From positions 79,716 through 143,715 of the forward strand of contig NW_025813599.1 of the NCBI RefSeq assembly GCF_910589235.1: a stretch of DNA of 64,000 bases, in the 5' to 3' direction. Below, piece by piece: positions 37,107-51,000 of the stretch; within the stretch, counting starts at the first letter, position 1, and every line of letters starts with the position of its first letter. This stretch comes from Vespa crabro. Its lineage: Eukaryota > Arthropoda > Insecta > Hymenoptera > Vespidae. Below the pieces are notes generated by a model, which had not been told where the DNA came from, did not search any database, and saw nothing but the letters and a program-made list of their open reading frames with translations. Both the position numbers and the translations under genes were made by a program.

Positions 37107-40100
37107 TTGCATTTCATAAGATCAAGCATCTATTTTATATTGGAATCAAAGTTTTTAACATTCTTTCATATCGTATATACGATTTTTCGCTCATATACGC
37201 GTATCGTCGAAAAACGAAAACTTGAAATCTCGTTCAATTTCAATGATTTTATATTCTATCGATGCAGGATAAAGAATATAACAAGAATATAACGTTTTTA
37301 CTATGTTTAAATACGCGTTTACATATGATAATTGTCGAAAAACGTAATCGACATACGCGAATTTCGGTATATGCGAAGATAAAATCGTGAAATCTTTAAT
37401 AATACTTGTGCCACAGTTAGAAAAATGTTACCAATCGATTCAGAACATTGCATTTCATAAGATCAAACGTCTCTTTTATATTGGAATCAAAGTTTTTAAC
37501 ATTCTTTCATATCGTATATACGATTTTTCGCTCATATACGCTTATCGTCGAAAAACGAAAACTTGAAATCTCGTTCAATTTCAATGATTTTATATTCTAT
37601 CGATACAGAATAAAGAATATAACAAGAATATAACGTTTTTACTATGTTTAAATACGCGTTTTCATATGATAATTGTCGAAAAACGTAATCGACATACGCG
37701 AATTTCGGTATATGCGAAGATAAAATCGTGAAATCTTTAATAATACTTGTGCCACAGTTAGAAAAATGTTACCAATCGATTCAGAACATTGCATTTCATA
37801 AGATCAAACATCTATTTTATATTGGAATCAAAGTTTTTAACATTCTTTCATATCGTATATACGATTTTTCGCTCATATACGCGTATCGTCGAAAAACGAA
37901 AACTTGAAATCTCGTTCAATTTCAATGATTTTATATTCTATCGATGCAGAATAAAGAATATAACAAGAATATAACGTTTTTACTATGTTTAAATACGCGT
38001 TTTCATATGATAATTGTCGAAAAACGTAATCGACATACGCGAATTTCGGTATATGCGAAGATAAAATCGTGAAATCTTTAATAATACTTGTGCCACAGTT
38101 AGAAAAATGTTACCAATCGATTCAGAACATTGCATTTCATAATATCAAACATCTATTTTATATTGGAATCAAAGTTTTTAACATTCTTTCATATCGTATA
38201 TACGATTTTTCGCTCATATACGCGTATCGTCGAAAAACGAAAACTTGAAATCTCGTTCAATTTCAATGATTTTATATTCTATCGATGCAGAATAAAGAAT
38301 ATAACAAGAATATAACGTTTTTACTATGTTTAAATACGCGTTTTCATATGATAATTGTCGAAAAACGTAATTGACATATGCGAATTTCGGTATATGCGAA
38401 GATAAAATCGTGAAATCTTTAATAATACTTGTGCCACAGTTAGAAAAATGTTACCAATCGATTCAGAACATTGCATTTCATAAGATCAAACATCTATTTT
38501 ATATTGGAATCAAAGTTTTTAACATTCTTTCATATCGTATATACGATTTTTCGCTCATATACGCGTATCGTCGAAAAACGAAAACTTGAAATCTCGTTCA
38601 ATTTCAATGATTTTATATTCTATCGATGCAGAATAAAGAATATAACAAGAATATAACGTTTTTACTATGTTTAAATACGCGTTTTCATATGATAATTGTC
38701 GAAAAACGTAATCGACATACGCGAATTTCGGTATATGCGAAGATAAAATCGTGAAATCTTTAATAATACTTGTGCCACAGTTAGAAAAATGTTACCAATC
38801 GATTCAGAACATTGCATTTCATAAGATCAAACATCTATTTTATATTGGAATCAAAGTTTTTAACATTCTTTCATATCGTATATACGATTTTTCGCTCATA
38901 TACGCGTATCGTCGAAAAACGAAAACTTGAAATCTCGTTCAATTTCAATGATTTTATATTCTATCGATGCAGAATAAAGAATATAACAAGAATATAACGT
39001 TTTTACTATGTTTAAATACGCGTTTTCATATGATAATTGTCGAAAAACGTAATCGACATACGCGAATTTCGGTATATGCGAAGATAAAATCGTGAAATCT
39101 TTAATAATACTTGTGCCACAGTTAGAAAAATGTTACCAATCGATTCAGAAACATTGCATTTCATAAGATCAAACATCTATTTTATATTGGAATCAAAGTT
39201 TTTAACATTCTTTCATATCGTATATACGATTTTTCGCTCATATACGCGTATCGTCGAAAAACGAAAACTTGAAATCTCGTTCAATTTCAATGATTTTATA
39301 TTCTATCGATGCAGAATAAAGAATATAACAAGAATATAACGTTTTTACTATGTTTAAATACGCGTTTTCATATGATAATTGTCGAAAAACGTAATCGACA
39401 TACGCGAATTTCGGTATATGCGAAGATAAAATCGTGAAATCTTTAATAATACTTGTGCCACAGTTAGAAAAATGTTACCAATCGATTCAGAACATTGCAT
39501 TTCATAAGATCAAACATCTATTTTATATTGGAATCAAAGTTTTTAACATTCTTTCATATCGTATATACGATTTTTCGCTCATATACGCGTATCGTCGAAA
39601 AACGAAAACTTGAAATCTCGTTCAATTTCAATGATTTTATATTCTATCGATGCAGAATAAAGAATATAACAAGAATATAACGTTTTTACTATGTTTAAAT
39701 ACGCGTTTTCATATGATAATTGTCGAAAAACGTAATCGACATACGCGAATTTCGGTATATGCGAAGATAAAATCGTGAAATCTTTAATAATACTTGTGCC
39801 ACAGTTAGAAAAATGTTACCAATCGATTCAGAACATTGCATTTCATAAGATCAAACATCTATTTTATATTGGAATCAAAGTTTTTAACATTCTTTCATAT
39901 CGTATATACGATTTTTCGCTCATATACGCGTATCGTCGAAAAACGAAAACTTGAAATCTCGTTCAATTTCATTGATTTTATATTCTATCGATGCAGAATA
40001 AAGAATATAACAAGAATATAACGTTTTTACTATGTTTAAATACGCGTTTTCATATGATAATTGTCGAAATCGTAATCGACATACGCGAATTTCGGTATAT

Positions 40101-42562
40101 GCGAAGATAAAATCGTGAAATCTTTAATAATACTTGTGCCACAGTTAGAAAAATGTTACCAATCGATTCAGAACATTGCATTTCATAAGATCAAACATCT
40201 ATTCTATATTGGAATCAAAGTTTTTAACATTCTTTCATATCGTATATACGATTTTTCGCTCATATACGCGTATCGTCGAAAAACGAAAACTTGAAATCTC
40301 GTTCAATTTCAATGATTTTATATTCTATCGATGCAGAATAAAGAATATAACAAGAATATAACGTTTTTACTATGTTTAAATACGCGTTTTCATATGATAA
40401 TTGTCGAAAAACGTAATCGACATACGCGAATTTCGGTATATGCGAAGATAAAATCGTGAAATCATTAATAATACTTGTGCCACAGTTAGAAAAATGTTAC
40501 CAATCGATTCAGAACATTGCATTTCATAAGATCAAACATCTATTTTATATTGGAATCAAAGTTTTTAACATTCTTTCATATCGTATATACGATTTTTCGC
40601 TCATATACGCGTATCGTCGAAAAACGAAAACTTGAAATCTCGTTCAATTTCAATGATTTTATATTCTATCGATGCAGAATAAAGAATATAACAAGAATAT
40701 ATCGTTTTTACTATGTTTAAATACGCGTTTTCATATGATAATTGTCGAAAAACGTAATCGACATACGCGAATTTCGGTATATGCGAAGATAAAATCGTGA
40801 AATCTTTAATAATACTTGTGCCACAGTTAGAAAAATGTTACCAATCGATTCAGAACATTGCATTTCATAAGATCAAACATCTATTTTATATTGGAATCAA
40901 AGTTTTTAACATTCTTTCATATCGTATATACGATTTTTCGCTCATATACGCGTATCGTCGAAAAACGAAAACTTGAAATCTCGTTCAATTTCAATGATTT
41001 TATATTCTATCGATGCAGAATAAAGAATATAACAAGAATATAACGTTTTTACTATGTTTAAATACGCGTTTTCATATGATAATTGTCGAAAAACGTAATC
41101 GACATACGCGAATTTCGGTATATGCGAAGATAAAATCGTGAAATCTTTAATAATACTTGTGCCACAGTTAGAAAAATGTTACCAATCGATTCAGAACATT
41201 GCATTTCATAAGATCAAACATCTATTTTATATTGGAATCAAAGTTTTTAACATTCTTTCATATCGTATATACGATTTTTCGCTCATATACGCGTATCGTC
41301 GAAAAACGAAAACTTGAAATCTCGTTCAATTTCAATGATTTTATATTCTATCGATGCAGAATAAAGAATATAACAAGAATATAACGTTTTTACTATGTTT
41401 AAATACGCGTTTTCATATGATAATTGTCGAAAAACGTAATCGACATACGCGAATTTCGGTATATGCGAAGATAAAATCGTGAAATCTTTAATAATACTTG
41501 TGTCACAGTTAGAAAAATGTTACCAATCGATTCAGAACATTGCATTTCATAAGATCAAACATCTATTTTATATTGGAATCAAAGTTTTTAACAATCTTTC
41601 ATATCGTACATACGATTTTTCGCTCATATACGCGTATCGTCGAAAAACGAAAACTTGAAATCTCGTTCAATTTCAATGATTTTATATTCTATCGATGCAG
41701 AATAAAGAATATAACAAGAATATAACGTTTTTACTATGTTTAAATACGCGTTTTCATATGATAATTGTCGAAAAACGTAATCGACATACGCGAATTTCGG
41801 TATATGCGAAGATAAAATCGTGAAATCTTTAATAATACTTGTGCCACAGTTAGAAAAATGTTACCAATCGATTCAGAACATTGCATTTCATAATATCAAA
41901 CATCTATTTTATATTGGAATCAAAGTTTTTAACATTCTTTCATATCGTATATACGATTTTTCGCTCATATACGCGTATCGTCGAAAAACGAAAACTTGAA
42001 ATCTCGTTCAATTTCAATGATTTTATATTCTATCGATGCAGAATAAAGAATATAACAAGAATATAACGTTTTTACTATGTTTAAATACGCGTTTTCATAT
42101 GATAATTGTCGAAAAACGTAATCGACATATGCGAATTTCGGTATATGCGAAGATAAAATCGTGAAATCTTTAATAATACTTGTGCCACAGTTAGAAAAAT
42201 GTTACCAATCGATTCAGAACATTGCATTTCATAAGATCAAACATCTATTTTATATTGGAATCAAAGTTTTTAACATTCTTTCATATCGTATATACGATTT
42301 TTCGCTCATATACGCGTATCGTCGAAAAACGAAAACTTGAAATCTCGTTCAATTTCAATGATTTTATATTCTATCGATGCAGAATAAAGAATATAACAAG
42401 AATATAACGTTTTTACTATGTTTAAATACGCGTTTTCATATGATAATTGTCGAAAAACGTAATCGACATACGCGAATTTCGGTATATGCGAAGATAAAAT
42501 CGTGAAATCTTTAATAATACTTGTGCCACAGTTAGAAAAATGTTACCAATCGATTCAGAACA
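37107..42562. repeat. Recent 16-monomer segmental duplication, copy A
   Basis: Ordered markers: GCAGGATA (G37268); GTTTACATATG (A37321); ACGTCTCTT, CGCTTATCG and GATACAG in the 37448 monomer; ATAATATC in 38130 followed by AATTGACATATG; TTTCATTGA in 39836 with GAAATCG near 40068; CTATTCTAT in 40176; AATCATTAATA near 40465; ATATATCG in 40517; T41503; ACAATCTTTC with GTACATACG (C41609) in 41540; ATAATATC (T41894) and CATATGCG in 41881. All recur 5455-5456 bp later. Private to this copy are G37126 and a +1 A at 39149-39151. Confidence 0.95.
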
Positions 42563-45500
42563 TTGCATTTCATAAGATCAAACATCTATTTTATATTGGA
42601 ATCAAAGTTTTTAACATTCTTTCATATCGTATATACGATTTTTCGCTCATATACGCGTATCGTCGAAAAACGAAAACTTGAAATCTCGTTCAATTTCAAT
42701 GATTTTATATTCTATCGATGCAGGATAAAGAATATAACAAGAATATAACGTTTTTACTATGTTTAAATACGCGTTTACATATGATAATTGTCGAAAAACG
42801 TAATCGACATACGCGAATTTCGGTATATGCGAAGATAAAATCGTGAAATCTTTAATAATACTTGTGCCACAGTTAGAAAAATGTTACCAATCGATTCAGA
42901 ACATTGCATTTCATAAGATCAAACGTCTCTTTTATATTGGAATCAAAGTTTTTAACATTCTTTCATATCGTATATACGATTTTTCGCTCATATACGCTTA
43001 TCGTCGAAAAACGAAAACTTGAAATCTCGTTCAATTTCATTGATTTTATATTCTATCGATACAGAATAAAGAATATAACAAGAATATAACGTTTTTACTA
43101 TGTTTAAATACGCGTTTTCATATGATAATTGTCGAAAAACGTAATCGACATACGCGAATTTCGGTATATGCGAAGATAAAATCGTGAAATCTTTAATAAT
43201 ACTTGTGCCACAGTTAGAAAAATGTTACCAATCGATTCAGAACATTGCATTTCATAAGATCAAACATCTATTTTATATTGGAATCAAAGTTTTTAACATT
43301 CTTTCATATCGTATATACGATTTTTCGCTCATATACGCGTATCGTCGAAAAACGAAAACTTGAAATCTCGTTCAATTTCAATGATTTTATATTCTATCGA
43401 TGCAGAATAAAGAATATAACAAGAATATAACGTTTTTACTATGTTTAAATACGCGTTTTCATATGATAATTGTCGAAAAACGTAATCGACATACGCGAAT
43501 TTCGGTATATGCGAAGATAAAATCGTGAAATCTTTAATAATACTTGTGCCACAGTTAGAAAAATGTTACCAATCGATTCAGAACATTGCATTTCATAATA
43601 TCAAACATCTATTTTATATTGGAATCAAAGTTTTTAACATTCTTTCATATCGTATATACGATTTTTCGCTCATATACGCGTATCGTCGAAAAACGAAAAC
43701 TTGAAATCTCGTTCAATTTCAATGATTTTATATTCTATCGATGCAGAATAAAGAATATAACAAGAATATAACGTTTTTACTATGTTTAAATACGCGTTTT
43801 CATATGATAATTGTCGAAAAACGTAATTGACATATGCGAATTTCGGTATATGCGAAGATAAAATCGTGAAATCTTTAATAATACTTGTGCCACAGTTAGA
43901 AAAATGTTACCAATCGATTCAGAACATTGCATTTCATAAGATCAAACATCTATTTTATATTGGAATCAAAGTTTTTAACATTCTTTCATATCGTATATAC
44001 GATTTTTCGCTCATATACGCGTATCGTCGAAAAACGAAAACTTGAAATCTCGTTCAATTTCAATGATTTTATATTCTATCGATGCAGAATAAAGAATATA
44101 ACAAGAATATAACGTTTTTACTATGTTTAAATACGCGTTTTCATATGATAATTGTCGAAAAACGTAATCGACATACGCGAATTTCGGTATATGCGAAGAT
44201 AAAATCGTGAAATCTTTAATAATACTTGTGCCACAGTTAGAAAAATGTTACCAATCGATTCAGAACATTGCATTTCATAAGATCAAACATCTATTTTATA
44301 TTGGAATCAAAGTTTTTAACATTCTTTCATATCGTATATACGATTTTTCGCTCATATACGCGTATCGTCGAAAAACGAAAACTTGAAATCTCGTTCAATT
44401 TCAATGATTTTATATTCTATCGATGCAGAATAAAGAATATAACAAGAATATAACGTTTTTACTATGTTTAAATACGCGTTTTCATATGATAATTGTCGAA
44501 AAACGTAATCGACATACGCGAATTTCGGTATATGCGAAGATAAAATCGTGAAATCTTTAATAATACTTGTGCCACAGTTAGAAAAATGTTACCAATCGAT
44601 TCAGAACATTGCATTTCATAAGATCAAACATCTATTTTATATTGGAATCAAAGTTTTTAACATTCTTTCATATCGTATATACGATTTTTCGCTCATATAC
44701 GCGTATCGTCGAAAAACGAAAACTTGAAATCTCGTTCAATTTCAATGATTTTATATTCTATCGATGCAGAATAAAGAATATAACAAGAATATAACGTTTT
44801 TACTATGTTTAAATACGCGTTTTCATATGATAATTGTCGAAAAACGTAATCGACATACGCGAATTTCGGTATATGCGAAGATAAAATCGTGAAATCTTTA
44901 ATAATACTTGTGCCACAGTTAGAAAAATGTTACCAATCGATTCAGAACATTGCATTTCATAAGATCAAACATCTATTTTATATTGGAATCAAAGTTTTTA
45001 ACATTCTTTCATATCGTATATACGATTTTTCGCTCATATACGCGTATCGTCGAAAAACGAAAACTTGAAATCTCGTTCAATTTCAATGATTTTATATTCT
45101 ATCGATGCAGAATAAAGAATATAACAAGAATATAACGTTTTTACTATGTTTAAATACGCGTTTTCATATGATAATTGTCGAAAAACGTAATCGACATACG
45201 CGAATTTCGGTATATGCGAAGATAAAATCGTGAAATCTTTAATAATACTTGTGCCACAGTTAGAAAAATGTTACCAATCGATTCAGAACATTGCATTTCA
45301 TAAGATCAAACATCTATTTTATATTGGAATCAAAGTTTTTAACATTCTTTCATATCGTATATACGATTTTTCGCTCATATACGCGTATCGTCGAAAAACG
45401 AAAACTTGAAATCTCGTTCAATTTCATTGATTTTATATTCTATCGATGCAGAATAAAGAATATAACAAGAATATAACGTTTTTACTATGTTTAAATACGC

Positions 45501-48017
45501 GTTTTCATATGATAATTGTCGAAATCGTAATCGACATACGCGAATTTCGGTATATGCGAAGATAAAATCGTGAAATCTTTAATAATACTTGTGCCACAGT
45601 TAGAAAAATGTTACCAATCGATTCAGAACATTGCATTTCATAAGATCAAACATCTATTCTATATTGGAATCAAAGTTTTTAACATTCTTTCATATCGTAT
45701 ATACGATTTTTCGCTCATATACGCGTATCGTCGAAAAACGAAAACTTGAAATCTCGTTCAATTTCAATGATTTTATATTCTATCGATGCAGAATAAAGAA
45801 TATAACAAGAATATAACGTTTTTACTATGTTTAAATACGCGTTTTCATATGATAATTGTCGAAAAACGTAATCGACATACGCGAATTTCGGTATATGCGA
45901 AGATAAAATCGTGAAATCATTAATAATACTTGTGCCACAGTTAGAAAAATGTTACCAATCGATTCAGAACATTGCATTTCATAAGATCAAACATCTATTT
46001 TATATTGGAATCAAAGTTTTTAACATTCTTTCATATCGTATATACGATTTTTCGCTCATATACGCGTATCGTCGAAAAACGAAAACTTGAAATCTCGTTC
46101 AATTTCAATGATTTTATATTCTATCGATGCAGAATAAAGAATATAACAAGAATATATCGTTTTTACTATGTTTAAATACGCGTTTTCATATGATAATTGT
46201 CGAAAAACGTAATCGACATACGCGAATTTCGGTATATGCGAAGATAAAATCGTGAAATCTTTAATAATACTTGTGCCACAGTTAGAAAAATGTTACCAAT
46301 CGATTCAGAACATTGCATTTCATAAGATCAAACATCTATTTTATATTGGAATCAAAGTTTTTAACATTCTTTCATATCGTATATACGATTTTTCGCTCAT
46401 ATACGCGTATCGTCGAAAAACGAAAACTTGAAATCTCGTTCAATTTCAATGATTTTATATTCTATCGATGCAGAATAAAGAATATAACAAGAATATAACG
46501 TTTTTACTATGTTTAAATACGCGTTTTCATATGATAATTGTCGAAAAACGTAATCGACATACGCGAATTTCGGTATATGCGAAGATAAAATCGTGAAATC
46601 TTTAATAATACTTGTGCCACAGTTAGAAAAATGTTACCAATCGATTCAGAACATTGCATTTCATAAGATCAAACATCTATTTTATATTGGAATCAAAGTT
46701 TTTAACATTCTTTCATATCGTATATACGATTTTTCGCTCATATACGCGTATCGTCGAAAAACGAAAACTTGAAATCTCGTTCAATTTCAATGATTTTATA
46801 TTCTATCGATGCAGAATAAAGAATATAACAAGAATATAACGTTTTTACTATGTTTAAATACGCGTTTTCATATGATAATTGTCGAAAAACGTAATCGACA
46901 TACGCGAATTTCGGTATATGCGAAGATAAAATCGTGAAATCTTTAATAATACTTGTGTCACAGTTAGAAAAATGTTACCAATCGATTCAGAACATTGCAT
47001 TTCATAAGATCAAACATCTATTTTATATTGGAATCAAAGTTTTTAACAATCTTTCATATCGTACATACGATTTTTCGCTCATATACGCGTATCGTCGAAA
47101 AACGAAAACTTGAAATCTCGTTCAATTTCAGTGATTTTATATTCTATCGATGCAGAATAAAGAATATAACAAGAATATAACGTTTTTACTATGTTTAAAT
47201 ACGCGTTTTCATATGATAATTGTCGAAAAACGTAATCGACATACGCGAATTTCGGTATATGCGAAGATAAAATCGTGAAATCTTTAATAATACTTGTGCC
47301 ACAGTTAGAAAAATGTTACCAATCGATTCAGAACATTGCATTTCATAATATCAAACATCTATTTTATATTGGAATCAAAGTTTTTAACATTCTTTCATAT
47401 CGTATATACGATTTTTCGCTCATATACGCGTATCGTCGAAAAACGAAAACTTGAAATCTCGTTCAATTTCAATGATTTTATATTCTATCGATGCAGAATA
47501 AAGAATATAACAAGAATATAACGTTTTTACTATGTTTAAATACGCGTTTTCATATGATAATTGTCGAAAAACGTAATCGACATATGCGAATTTCGGTATA
47601 TGCGAAGATAAAATCGTGAAATCTTTAATAATACTTGTGCCACAGTTAGAAAAATGTTACCAATCGATTCAGAACATTGCATTTCATAAGATCAAACATC
47701 TATTTTATATTGGAATCAAAGTTTTTAACATTCTTTCATATCGTATATACGATTTTTCGCTCATATACGCGTATCGTCGAAAAACGAAAACTTGAAATCT
47801 CGTTCAATTTCAATGATTTTATATTCTATCGATGCAGAATAAAGAATATAACAAGAATATAACGTTTTTACTATGTTTAAATACGCGTTTTCATATGATA
47901 ATTGTCGAAAAACGTAATCGACATACGCGAATTTCGGTATATGCGAAGATAAAATCGTGAAATCTTTAATAATACTTGTGCCACAGTTAGAAAAATGTTA
48001 CCAATCGATTCAGAACA
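42563..48017. repeat. Recent 16-monomer segmental duplication, copy B
   Basis: Repeats every copy A marker in the same order. The offset is exactly 5456 bp up to the missing +1 A of copy A and 5455 bp after it. Private changes I saw are T43040 (TTTCATTGA) and the G near 47130 (TTTCAGTGA). With only about four visible differences over 5.4 kb the two copies are nearly identical, so the duplication is young or the block was homogenised recently. A third copy does not follow: the monomer at 48018 lacks GCAGGATA. Confidence 0.95.
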
Positions 48018-51000
48018 TTGCATTTCATAAGATCAAACATCTATTTTATATTGGAATCAAAGTTTTTAACATTCTTTCATATCGTATATACGATTTTTCG
48101 CTCATATACGCGTATCGTCGAAAAACGAAAACTTGAAATCTCGTTCAATTTCAATGATTTTATATTCTATCGATGCAGAATAAAGAATATAACAAGAATA
48201 TAACGTTTTTACTATGTTTAAATACGCGTTTTCATATGATAATTGTCGAAAAACGTAATCGACATACGCGAATTTCGGTATATGCGAAGATAAAATCGTG
48301 AAATCTTTAATAATACTTGTGCCACAGTTAGAAAAATGTTACCAATCGATTCAGAACATTGCATTTCATAAGATCAAACATCTATTTTATATTGGAATCA
48401 AAGTTTTTAACATTCTTTCATATCGTATATACGATTTTTCGCTCATATACGCGTATCGTCGAAAAACGAAAACTTGAAATCTCGTTCAATTTCAATGATT
48501 TTATATTCTATCGATGCAGAATAAAGAATATAACAAGAATATAACGTTTTTACTATGTTTAAATACGCGTTTTCATATGATAATTGTCGAAAAACGTAAT
48601 CGACATATGCGAATTTCGGTATATGCGAAGATAAAATCGTGAAATCTTTAATAATACTTGTGCCACAGTTAGAAAAATGTTACCAATCGATTCAGAACAT
48701 TGCATTTCATAAGATCAAACATCTATTTTATATTGGAATCAAAGTTTTTAACATTCTTTCATATCGTATATACGATTTTTCGCTCATATACGCGTATCGT
48801 CGAAAAACGAAAACTTGAAATCTCGTTCAATTTCAATGATTTTATATTCTATCGATGCAGAATAAAGAATATAACAAGAATATAACGTTTTTACTATGTT
48901 TAAATACGCGTTTTCATATGATAATTGTCGAAAAACGTAATCGACATACGCGAATTTCGGTATATGCGAAGATAAAATCGTGAAATCATTAATAATACTT
49001 GTGCCACAGTTAGAAAAATGTTACCAATCGATTCAGAACATTGCATTTCATAAGATCAAACATCTATTTTATATTGGAATCAAAGTTTTTAACATTCTTT
49101 CATATCGTATATACGATTTTTCGCTCATATACGCGTATCGTCGAAAAACGAAAACTTGAAATCTCGTTCAATTTCATTGATTTTATATTCTATCGATGCA
49201 GAATAAAGAATATAACAAGAATATATCGTTTTTACTATGTTTAAATACGCGTTTTCATATGATAATTGTCGAAAAACGTAATCGACATACGCGAATTTCG
49301 GTATATGCGAAGATAAAATCGTGAAATCTTTAATAATACTTGTGCCACAGTTAGAAAAATGTTACCAATCGATTCAGAACATTGCATTTCATAAGATCAA
49401 ACATCTATTTTATATTGGAATCAAAGTTTTTAACATTCTTTCATATCGTATATACGATTTTTCGCTCATATACGCGTATCGTCGAAAAACGAAAACTTGA
49501 AATCTCGTTCAATTTCAATGATTTTATATTCTATCGATGCAGAATAAAGAATATAACAAGAATATAACGTTTTTACTATGTTTAAATACGCGTTTTCATA
49601 TGATAATTGTCGAAAAACGTAATCGACATACGCGAATTTCGGTATATGCGAAGATAAAATCGTGAAATCTTTAATAATACTTGTGCCACAGTTAGAAAAA
49701 TGTTACCAATCGATTCAGAACATTGCATTTCATAAGATCAAACATCTATTTTATATTGGAATCAAAGTTTTTAACATTCTTTCATATCGTATATACGATT
49801 TTTCGCTCATATACGCGTATCGTCGAAAAACGAAAACTTGAAATCTCGTTCAATTTCAATGATTTTATATTCTATCGTTGCAGAATAAAGAATATAACAA
49901 GAATATAACGTTTTTACTATGTTTAAATACGCGTTTTCATATGATAATTGTCGAAAAACGTAATCGACATACGCGAATTTCGGTATATGCGAAGATAAAA
50001 TCGTGAAATCTTTAATAATACTTGTGCCACAGTTAGAAAAATGTTACCAATCGATTCAGAACATTGCATTTCATAAGATCAAACATCTATTTTATATTGG
50101 AATCAAAGTTTTTAACATTCTTTCATATCGTATATACGATTTTTCGCTCATATACGCGTATCGTCGAAAAACGAAAACTTGAAATCTCGTTCAATTTCAA
50201 TGACTTTATATTCTATCGATGCAGAATAAAGAATATAACAAGAATATAACGTTTTTACTATGTTTAAATACGCGTTTTCATATGATAATTGTCGAAAAAC
50301 GTAATCGACATACGCGAATTTCGGTATATGCGAAGATAAAATCGTGAAATCTTTAATAATACTTGTGCCACAGTTAGAAAAATGTTACCAATCGATTCAG
50401 AACATTGCATTTCATAAGATCAAACATCTATTTTATATTGGAATCAAAGTTTTTAACATTCTTTCATATCGTATATACGACTTTTCGCTCATATACGCGT
50501 ATCGTCGAAAAACGAAAACTTGAAATCTCGTTCAATTTCAATGATTTTATATTCTATCGATGCAGAATAAAGAATATAACAAGAATATAACGTTTTTACT
50601 ATGTTTAAATACGCGTTTTCATATGATAATTGTCGAAAAACGTAATCGACATACGCGAATTTCGGTATATGCGAAGATAAAATCGTGAAATCTTTAATAA
50701 TACTTGTGCCACAGTTAGAAAAATGTTACCAATCGATTCAGAACATTGCATTTCATAAGATCAAACATCTATTTTATATTGGAATCAAAGTTTTTAACAT
50801 TCTTTCATATCGTATATACGATTTTTCGCTCATATACGCGTATCGTCGAAAAACGAAAACTTGAAATCTCGTTCAATTTCAATGATTTTATATTCTATCG
50901 ATGCAGAATAAAGAATATAACAAGAATATAACGTTTTTACTATGTTTAAATACGCGTTTTCATATGATAATTGTCGAAAAACGTAATCGACATACGCGAA

